Below are positions 55,340 to 64,000 of a DNA stretch of 64,000 nt, in pieces. Made by a program: the position numbers and the translations under genes. A model generated the notes under the pieces. The model was not told where the DNA came from. It ran no database searches and worked only from the letters and a program-made list of their open reading frames with translations. The stretch's first letter is position 1, and each line of letters opens with the position of its first letter. This DNA comes from Pomphorhynchus laevis (Eukaryota > Acanthocephala > Palaeacanthocephala > Echinorhynchida > Pomphorhynchidae). The stretch spans positions 1-64,000 of the forward strand of contig WNNJ02001735.1 in NCBI GenBank assembly GCA_012934845.2, read 5' to 3'.

Positions 55340-55735
55340 ATTGTATCTAGCCCTCTCCCGTAACTTAGGCTTCTATCCCTTAATTTTTAAATTAACTTAT
55401 CACAAAATATAATTTAGTAATTAATAAAACATTTACAAAATTTATATTTTTCTTACCCAAAGTAGTAAAAATAAAAAATCTTAGAGGCATTTAAGTAAGC
55501 AATTTAAATACACGAAAATATTTAATAGAACCATCGTATGACAGAACACCCAGATTATTTACACTAAAGATAGTCATAGTAATTTTCGAATCATTTTCCT
55601 CGACATAGGAGGTGACGAATTATCGACAATTCAACTGTAACCAAAGATATGTAATATTACTGTAGAATTCAAGTGACTATTATGTCTTGTAGACATAATA
55701 GCTTCGTCGTCTGAATACGTTACAGTCGTAATCTA
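55340..55735. other. No gene seen
   Basis: Mixed AT-rich sequence; a short fold-back lies at 55677-55701. Confidence 0.4.
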
Positions 55736-55739
55736 GTTT

Positions 55740-56640
55740 CTACCACTAAATATTTTACGAAATTTTAAATAAAAATTAAAAATAAATTTTGATAAATTGA
55801 CTAATAAATAACACACGTTTTATAAGAACAAGAATTAGTCATCAGAAAGAACTGCTAATTTTACCATGTTTCATTTGTCAAATTATGTATACATTAAGAA
55901 ATTAAAAATAATCATAAATACAAATTAAGTAATCAAATAATAAATAATAAACAATCATAAATAATAAATAAATTCTTATATAAGTTAAAGTAAAAAATTG
56001 AAATTTAAAATAAACGTCATTTTTATGAATTGAATAATAAATAAGAGACGATGTATCAGAATAATTTTAAATAATAATTTATAAATAATTTCCGTTCAGT
56101 AGTTACTTCGAAATTATTAATATAAGGAATTATTAAAATCATAAAATTTATTTAAATAAAATTTCATCTGGAAATAAAATTATAAATAAATTTTATTTCT
56201 CAATCATCAACCATCTGCTAAAAGTTTGAATAATAAATAAGAGACGATGTATCAGAATAAGAATTAGAGGTCATCAGGACGAACTACTATGCTATCAGGT
56301 TTCGGCAAATATTCCTCGACCCAACATATTAGCGGGGCTAAATACGTTTAATTCGAACGAAAATATGTCGTTCAAATTTATTAATTGTTTGCAATAAATT
56401 ACTGAACTTTAATGTAATCATTTATTATTTATAGTATAATCAAATAAACAAATAATAATCAAATTATTGTAAATAATTTATTAACTTAAAAATATTTTAT
56501 CGTTATCATGTTTCATTTGTTAAATTATGTATACATTAAGAAATTAAAAATAATCATAAATAAAAATTAAATAATTAAAAAATAAACAATAGAGAATCAT
56601 AAACAATAGGTAAATTATAATAAATTAAATAAAAAATAAA
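55740..56640 (-). mobile_element. Cluster of Penelope-like 3' tails, minus orientation
   Basis: At least three truncated tails recognised by the reverse complement of the Penelope 3' end: about 55770-55870, 55990-56080 and 56210-56365. The last is the clearest, with GAATTAGAGGTCATCAGGAC and TATCAGGTTTCGG. Separated by AT-rich sequence; repeats near 55860-55900 and 56505-56550 (TATGTATACATTAAGAAATT) suggest a tandem arrangement. Confidence 0.7.
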
Positions 56641-56689
56641 CTGTAAAGCTAATTTTCAAGCTTTACAGAATATACATGTGTTCAAAATG

Positions 56690-57640
56690 TGTGAAAGATA
56701 TGAAATATATGTTTCGATATATTGATGACATATGTGTATTTAACTCTATCAATTTTCATTTAATAAGCGAACAAATTTATCCAGATAGCCTTATTCTTAA
56801 TAAAACCAATATTGAGGATAAAGAAGGTATATATATTAAGATATGAACATTAAATTAACAATTAAAACTACCTTTAATTTAAATTTTAAAGATATCATTT
56901 CAAATTTACAAGAAAGAAAGATGAATTTGTTCATAACTGAGTAAAAACTAAATCTAAACTATATAAAAATATGAAATATATGTTTTGATATATTGATGAT
57001 ATATGTGTATTTAATTCTAATAATTTTTATTCATTAAGTGAACAAATTTACCCAGAAAGCCTTATTCTTAAAAAAACCAATATTGATGATAAAGAAGATG
57101 TATATCTCGATATTAACATTAAATTAACATTAACTAAAACTACTTTTTATTTATATCGTAAAGATAACATTTAAATTTACAAGAAACATATTTTTGCATG
57201 AACATTCATGTATACCAAATAATATAAAATATAATACATTAAATAATGAAATTTTAAGAATTGCAACAATATGTAATGATATTGGCTTTCTTCAAAATCA
57301 TTTAAATAATTTAATAGATACGTATTTTAAACTAGGTTACTATAAAAATAACATCAAGCAGAAAATAGTAAAATATATAAATCAACATAATAATATAAAA
57401 ATAAAATTTTAAATTTTAAAATCATTAGCCGAAAATGTTTATGGATAATAAATAATATACTTTGTATTAGAATGTGATAGTAGATAATCAAATATCATCA
57501 GAGGAAATATGTCCTTATCACTTGTTTGACCACCTGCTATGTTGGGTCGATGAATAGAGGCCGAAACCTAATAACATAGCAGTTATCCTGACATCTATTA
57601 ATTCTTATTATGATATATCGAGTTTTCTTAACATGAGAAC
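56690..57640 (+). mobile_element. Penelope-like copy D, partial tandem duplication and 3' tail
   Basis: Two successive starts of the same palm segment: 56690-56925 and 56926-57420, each with a KYMF/YIDDICVFN-type motif C. The second runs through the thumb (ORF 57194-57412) into the conserved 3' tail (57470-57640), with GAGGCCGAAACCTAATAAC. The first RT piece is cut where the second begins. Head-to-tail partial copies are a known habit of Penelope-like elements. Confidence 0.8.
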
Positions 57641-57955
57641 CTGTCACATCGAGTTCTGAAAGTATCGAACATCTTATCTGAAGAGTTGGTATGCACAGAT
57701 ATGATCAAAAAGTTTCAAAAATCAGTCCGCAATTGGATTCCCCTTCTTGATCAATGCAGCGTTCGAACTACATACCCAAGAATCTGACCGTATTTATTTT
57801 ACTTTTTGTCAGTTCAATTAATGAGGAGCAGGCTAAACAGTTCTTGAGGCTAAATCCTTGTGCTGTAATACTACATAATGTTTAATTATGTATGAACTAC
57901 TGATGTTCAAAGATAAGTTTGAAATTATATAATACATAATTAGCATATATTTAGC
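57641..57955. other. No recognisable gene
   Basis: About 300 bp of average composition with no long frame and no known motif. Confidence 0.4.
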
Positions 57956-58110
57956 CATCCTTTTTTGCTTAGTCGAGGAATATGGTCCGAAACATTATTG
58001 CATAGCAGTTCCTCCTGATGACCTCTAATCTTATTTTGTCGCATAGACTGTTATCTTTAGTCAATTCATAAAAATTGACTTTTCTAATTTTAATAATAAA
58101 TGTATCGTTA
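57956..58110 (+). mobile_element. Isolated Penelope-like 3' tail
   Basis: GTCGAGGAATATGGTCCGAA, AACATTATTGCATAGCAGTT and CCTCCTGATGACCTCTAAT match the tail after copies C, D and E, without an RT upstream. Confidence 0.75.
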
Positions 58111-58281
58111 TATAAATTCAAATTGTGTAAAATCTTATATAATTATGTATTTTATTTGTTAAAATAAAATTTATTAAAAATTGAGCAAATGTCAATTTTT
58201 TATTTGTTAATTTCAGCTTTCATGATATTTGATTAAATAGTAATCTGTTATCTTTTAAAATTGCGTTCGGAGAGAATGTAA

Positions 58282-58340
58282 TTATTAGTTGGCTCTTTGT
58301 CCGAGAAAAAATTTTTCTCGGAGAAAGAGCCAACTAATAA
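58282..58340. repeat. 59-bp near-perfect palindrome
   Basis: TTATTAGTTGGCTCTTTG and its inverse meet at AAAAATTTTT with one mismatch and no loop. Confidence 0.95.
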
Positions 58341-58494
58341 TCAATTTGTTATGTAATTATATAATAATTATAGAGTTGTTATAATTAATAATATAGGATT
58401 ATATTATGGGATTACAATATAATAATTATTATATAATTATTATAGGATAACAATATAGGATAACAATATAGGATATTGGCTCTGTCGTACTCTG

Positions 58495-58920
58495 CAACGA
58501 ATGTCCTTGATCCATACAGATATCACAAAAAATATTAAAATATCAAAGTACAGTGAGAGAATCCAACTGATAGAATACGGTTCCTTCCATTCGATTATTG
58601 TCTTGACAACTGGCGGGATTGGCTATTCGGCATACGCGATGATACAGTAATTTTCAAGATTGTTACCAGAACAAGAAAGAAGATATTCTGAATGGATTAA
58701 GTACGTAAGGACGAAACTATCAATGCAATCGTCAAAGCGGTTTCAATGACTTTTGAGAAGAAAAAGTCACCGAGTCTCTCAACTTTCAGCGATATGGATA
58801 ATCAACGAGCCCAATTGTGAAGGGTTATGAAAGACTTTAAAATGTCAGAACGATGAAATCAATTTTTTACATCTTTTTATTTTTATTTTCTCGGCGGGCT
58901 CACGAGGGTATCCTATAAAT
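58495..58920 (+). mobile_element. Cys-rich family, truncated tail
   Basis: Broken frames read KYSERIQLIEYGSFHSIIVL and TTGGIGYSAYAMIQ, then EWIKYVRTKLSMQS, equal to the C-terminal end of the family. The tail GGGCTCACGAGGGTATCC (about 58892-58909) is a variant of GCCCATTTGCGGGTAACCC. Confidence 0.7.
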
Positions 58921-61680
58921 GTAATAAAAACAATTATCATAAAAAATATAGGATAATAATATTCTAATATAATCAAATATGATTATATTATAGGATAATT
59001 TTTATAATTTTTGTAATTTTTGCACTTATAAATTCTACTGCTCTATATATGTACTGTGAAATCAAGGTTTAATATATCTATTATATATACTATATATAAT
59101 ATATAATTATATATAATATATAATATATATAATATATACTTTTTATATCATAGAGAATTAATGTATTATATTTCCGTACGTATTTTTATTCGAACACCGT
59201 TTATAATACTTATGATCTTTAATTGTCAGTTATTTAATTATCGGCAATAAATTATAAACAAATTTTACAAAAATAGAATTTTGCATTAATCGTGGTTCTC
59301 AAATTGTGCACAAATTTAAACACTACTGATCAAATAGAAAATTTCTTCAAATAGAAATGCTATTGTTCGTGGAATCATTTGATATCAGGGTGTCAGCACC
59401 ACGGAATAAATTCATCAGTGAAATTGTCACAAATGACAAAGTCACCATTTCGAACTAGTTTGTTCATCAGTAGCCTGTACTCCCCACAACTGGATTGAAG
59501 TTGGGATAAAGGCTATACGGTGATTTGCAACCTAGCAAAGAACTATTACACAAACAAAGACGATCCATTCTTTCATATTTAGTTTAAAGTCAGTTGATAG
59601 AATAATGCGGTGATATTACATTTGAAGTTCATTATATTAAAATTTCTAGTAATAATGAATTTAAATTTCTAGCATGTAAACCTTTTATCTCTGTTAATTC
59701 ATATTAAATGTAATATATTTCTTCTTTTCCCGTGACACATGGGTTTATAAATAAATATTTCTCTCATCATTTTATGTTGATTTTATATCAATAATAAATA
59801 AAGCTTTAATGCCAAATTAAAGGAAAAATTAAGCTTTAATGCCAAATTATAAAGTTGTTTATAAAAATCGCTTTTCATTTTTTAGTTAGATTAAAAGGTT
59901 GTGTTCTAGGGAATCAATAGCTGTGTACAAGTATTTTTACTTTACTAAATAAAAAATGATGAAAAAATAAAATGATGGCAGTTATTTTATTAACACGCTA
60001 ATCAAATTATTATCGTTTGATTAATTTAAGAATGAATTATTTGTTTGAAGTAATCAAACAAAAGATAATAATTTTTAATTAGTATATCTATATTAATTAG
60101 TAATTAATACTTAAATTCATGTTCATGTATGTAATTTATTTGAGTGAATAAATTGTATAATTTGAACAGCCGCCAATATATGTCAGTATAATTAGGGTTA
60201 CTGAGATTGGCCGAAACATCAAATAAATTATTATCTTTCTCGTGTGGGTAAAATTCCATTTTACGTTATCTAAACGTAAATATTATCAATATGCTTCTGT
60301 TAACTAAATTAATTACAATTATCATTTGTTTCAGTTTTTAATTCATTTTAATTATTAATCTTCTTTTTTCTTCATGCTTATCCCTATTCGGGGTCGCACG
60401 CCACAATGAATATTTTCCACTGCACTTAATCCGCTACTGTTTCCAAGCTACTTTTCGTTAGTTCTTTGACTTCTTCACAGTGACCAAGCGAGATCTATTC
60501 CCATCACTTCCGAGGTACGTCCTAGCCGAGCGTGCTTTTTGGTTTTGACTAATCATGTTAAAGGTTTGAAACGGCATTTTTGCAGTCGGATGCACTTCAT
60601 GTCACCAACCTTCGTTATGGCAATATAACTACGTTATGTTGTCATATTAAAAGCATAATTGCCTTACAACGATATGAACACACTTTCTAAAATTGCATTC
60701 TACTTCATAATAATACAGCGTGATGATACTGATTAGATGCACTTCCTTTTCAATTATTAAAAATATATATTAAAATTTAACACTATTTAGTTCTTGAAAT
60801 TAACTTTAATCAGCATTATTAGCTGTGGTTAATAATTATTCGTATAATATATAAAATACTTTGATATATGAAATATTAAAGTATATTAATATTTTATATT
60901 ACTTTTAATATACGAAACGGCGTACATTAAAAAAGCGTTAAAAGCTAATACTGTTGTATCTATAATCATTTACAAACAATTTTTTTTACTCGCCTTATGC
61001 AAGCAAAAAAATTATAAATGCAAAAGCTGATTTATTAGGGTAACCGTATTAACTAATTAATAATTGTATAAATAATTATAATTTTATTATTTTTAAATTA
61101 TATTCTATAATTTTAAATTACTGTCGTATATATAATCATATTTCTAAATGCATAGTTCGGTTGCAAGAACAAAAATAGCAATTTTTGGATTTCGAGACTA
61201 CAAAAAAATAATTTTAAACATAACAACTTTTCTTAAAATAACCGTAGTAACTTATTTAATAAATATATTTCCTTGTGTCTTAATAAATACATTTCTTTGT
61301 GTCGTTAATTTTACTTTTCACTAATTTCGATTGTATTTGTCATAAATTTAGATGAGAAATTTATATAACGGGCTACAGCGATAACTGGAATATCGGAGAT
61401 GTCAATGCTTATTGCTTATAACTTCGAATAATAATTGCTTATAACTACTTGGAATAATGAAATGTAAAACTCTTCAGCATGCATTGCAGATACTTCCATA
61501 GATTTGAAAATACTTTGTATCAATCGAAGACATTGATTCGCATCAGCATTTTGTGTTGAAGAACTTGTGAGGGATGTTGTAATTTCAATTGTAACTTGAA
61601 GTTATCAAGTTAACTTATCCTTTAATTAGTTTATTTAGTTATGAGGTTAATTAACTTATCCTTTAATTCTAAATTAAAGC
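58921..61680. other. Long AT-rich gene-free stretch
   Basis: No gene is seen over 2.7 kb. A TTGGCCGAAAC word at about 60208 is a possible Penelope-tail relic. A GC-richer block (about 60360-60600), beginning CTTCTTTTTTCTTC and containing TTCGGGGTCGC, weakly resembles 34620-34860 and may be an old repeat. Confidence 0.45.
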
Positions 61681-61689
61681 ATAACTACA

Positions 61690-63507
61690 TAATAAAAACT
61701 ATTGATAAAGCTAGTAATAACTACGTAATAACTTCGTAATAACTTCGTCTTCATATGCAAAAAGCTTTATTATGATATACTAATGAAAGAGGTTAATTCT
61801 AATGATTTAAATGTAAATCCAGCATATGAACGTAGTGAGTTGAGTTTAGAAACAATTATTACAAGTCACTGTTCTATAATGGATAAAAAGGGTATAAAGG
61901 TTGAATTAGATAATAAAACTATACCTATATTATATTGGAATCCAAAATTACATAAAAATCTAATAAAACCTAGGTTCATATGTAGTGCGTTTAAATGTAC
62001 ATTAAAACCACTTTCTGTCTATATGAATAAAATACTTAAAGTAATTAAAGCACACTTTAAAAAATATTGCAAGGTAATCGAAATTAATACTGGTATAAAA
62101 CACTATTTCAGTATTAATTCTACAAAAGAATTTTTAGAACAGACAAAAGGAATAAATTTTCAAAATATAAATACATACGATTTTAGTACGCTTTATACAA
62201 ATCTAGATTTAGTAGATATTAAAGAAGCGTTAGTAAAATTAATTAATCTTATATTCGGAAAAAGATATACATATATATGTTATAATAATTATAACGCCTA
62301 TCTAACAAAAATTAAACCATCAAGTAATTATAAATATATGGATAAAATTGAATTAATAAAATCCTTAAATATTTTAAAAAATCAAAAAATTCGACTCATA
62401 TTAATCTACTCAAAAAATTCCAAATTTTAAAATAAAAAACATATTTTTGCATGAGCATTCATGCATAATATTTATATTTTAATAAATATTAAATATTTTG
62501 CTAAATCAAAATTATTTAAAAGTAGAGGCATCTATATTTAGACAAGTAAAAGGTGTTCCAATGGGAGGTAATAGTAGCCCAATTATAGCTGACTTATTTT
62601 TAAGCTTTATAGAATATGAATTTGTTCATAACTGTGTAAAAACTAAATCTAAACTATATAAATATATGAAATATATGTTTCGATACATTGATGATATATG
62701 TGTATTTAATTCTAATAATTTTTATTTAATTAGTGAACAAATTTATCCAGAAAGCCTTATCCTTAATAAAACCAATATTGATGATAAAGAAGGTGTATAT
62801 CTAGATATGAACATTAAATTAACATTAACTAAAACTACTATTAATTTATATCGTAAAGATGACATATTTAAATTTACAAGAAACATATTTTTGCATGAGC
62901 ATTCATGCATACCATATAATATAAAATATAATACATTAAATAATGAAATTTTAAGAATTGCAACAATATGTAATGATATTGGCTTTATTCAAAATCATTT
63001 AAATAATTTAATAGATACATATTTTAAACTAGGTTACTATAAAAATAACCATCAAGCAGAAAATAGTAAAATATATAAATCAACACAATAATATAAAGAA
63101 TAAATTTAAACTCTTAAGTGGCAAATTTTTATGGATGGATAATAAATAATATACTTTGTATTAGAATAAGATACTAGATAGTTATTTCAGAGGAAATATA
63201 TCATTAACATGTATTTGGCCCCGCTGCTATGTTGGGTTAAGGAGTTAGAGGCCGAAACCTGATAACAGAGCAGTTCCTCCTGATGACCTCTAATCCTTAT
63301 TCTGATACATCGTCTGTAGGTCAATTCATAAAAATTGATTTTTATTTTTAATTTCAATTTATAATTCATCTTGATATAAATTATATAAAATCTTATAACA
63401 ATTATTTATTATTTATTAATTTTTTATTATTTAACTATTTAACTTTTATTTTGCATTATTTTTAATTTGCAATATGAAATACGTAGACACAGTTAGCTTA
63501 TTTAATT
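61690..63507 (+). mobile_element. Penelope-like element copy E, most complete
   Basis: Longest copy. Frame 61783-62430 covers PKLHK (YWNPKLHKNLIKPRF) and motif A (DFSTLYTNLDL); frame 62498-63091 covers KGVPMGGNSSPIIADLFLSF (motif B), RYIDDICVFNSN (motif C) and the thumb. The two are separated by a short disrupted stretch containing a copied piece of the element itself (about 62436-62468). The protein ends soon after LGYYKNN with no GIY-YIG nuclease. The 3' tail (63180-63480) and TACGTAGAC box close the copy. The N-terminus is missing relative to copy A. Confidence 0.88.
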
Positions 63508-63509
63508 GA

Positions 63510-64000
63510 TGAAGATTCATATAGGAACGTCTTTTTATCTGATTTTAAACTGAATACATTTGTAAAACATGAATATAAAGATTAATTAAGCATGTTTATA
63601 TGATTTATAAATATTTATAATATTTAAATATTTTCAGGTGAAATATTTATTTTAAAATAAATTATTATTTTGAAATTTAACGATATTTAATAATACGTGA
63701 TAAAAATACATGTAACGTTTACTATTTACTACATAAGAAGTTTATCCACTTCCTATGCATAAAGCAAACAATTTGCGAAACAAGTTAGAAATTGTGTTTT
63801 GGCATCAGCCGATGTAGTCCTGCTTTTTACGAATATTTCTTCATTGACGCTATCAAGTTAGCTTTAAGTTAGTTGAAGTGAAGATAAGATAAATTAGTTG
63901 TTAGATACTGATTTCGATAAGCTACTGAATAAAGAAGCATGTGTTAAACTTTTAACTTAATATATTAAAAAGAGTCTTTGTATTTTATATTATTATAAAT
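63510..64000. other. AT-rich, no gene seen
   Basis: No coding potential or recognised repeat up to the window end. Confidence 0.5.

Noticed and set aside
59090-59150. TATATAATATATAA runs as a replication origin or promoter
   Set aside because: Simple AT-rich low complexity, common throughout this genome.
60196-60235. CTGAGATTGGCCGAAAC as another hammerhead-like core
   Set aside because: CTGAGA does not fit CUGANGA and there is no stem II between the boxes.

Overview
This is a repeat-dominated, AT-rich piece of an animal nuclear genome, almost certainly an invertebrate. The evidence is eukaryotic throughout: two tRNA-Gly genes with no CCA tail encoded, a rhodopsin-type GPCR split over two separated ORFs, family GT10 fucosyltransferase-like genes, a ubiquilin UBA-domain fragment, and at least seven kinds of transposon (APE-type LINEs, RTE, CR1/L2-like LINEs, a Cys-rich/RT/nuclease retroelement family, Penelope-like elements, hAT and Tc1 DNA transposons, Ty3/gypsy). 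I cannot name the phylum; rotifer/acanthocephalan, cnidarian, nematode and arthropod sources all remain possible.

Layout. 1-18 kb: remains of a duplicated fucosyltransferase locus. One copy lies on the minus strand (832-1608), and three partial copies lie on the plus strand (13.0-13.6, 15.8-16.55 and 17.06-17.23 kb). Shared flanks appear inverted (45-425 versus 13.6-13.98 kb) or tandem (about 1.6 plus 5.6-5.96 kb, 6.71-7.19 kb, 21.3-21.75 kb). A 3.9-kb LINE (1726-5612) with a 15-bp target duplication has entered one flank copy; the other two copies are its empty sites. An RTE LINE, a three-unit tandem repeat, a Penelope fragment, a hAT relic and a ubiquilin pseudogene fragment fill the rest. 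18-29 kb: Penelope fragments, ribozyme-like repeats and the best copy of the Cys-rich/RT/nuclease element (23550-26623). 30-36 kb: a GPCR gene (TM1-4 at 30.0 kb, TM5-7 at 35.2 kb) whose putative 4.5-kb intron holds nested retroelement debris. 35.8-42.1 kb: a Tc1-like transposon with tandemly repeated inverted termini, then a fossil Ty3/gypsy body lying between roughly 250-bp inverted repeats. 42.1-53 kb: a CR1/L2-like LINE and three or more Cys-rich/RT/nuclease copies, one split by a 5'-truncated LINE. 53.3-54.4 kb: a duplicated block carrying tRNA-Gly(GCC), with an insertion in one copy. 54.8-64 kb: Penelope-like copies and their 3' terminal repeats in both orientations, hammerhead-ribozyme-like motifs, a (TA)n tract and long AT-rich gene-free stretches.

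The likely working host genes are the two tRNAs and, less surely, the GPCR and the minus-strand fucosyltransferase. The most interesting signals are: (1) the multi-copy retroelement family with an N-terminal Cys-rich motif, a YADD reverse transcriptase, a CCHC finger and a restriction-like nuclease candidate; (2) hammerhead-like cores arranged as a direct dimer inside a Penelope tail and as a head-to-head pair; (3) the Tc1 element with satellite-like termini; (4) several occupied/empty insertion-site pairs; (5) many short perfect fold-backs.
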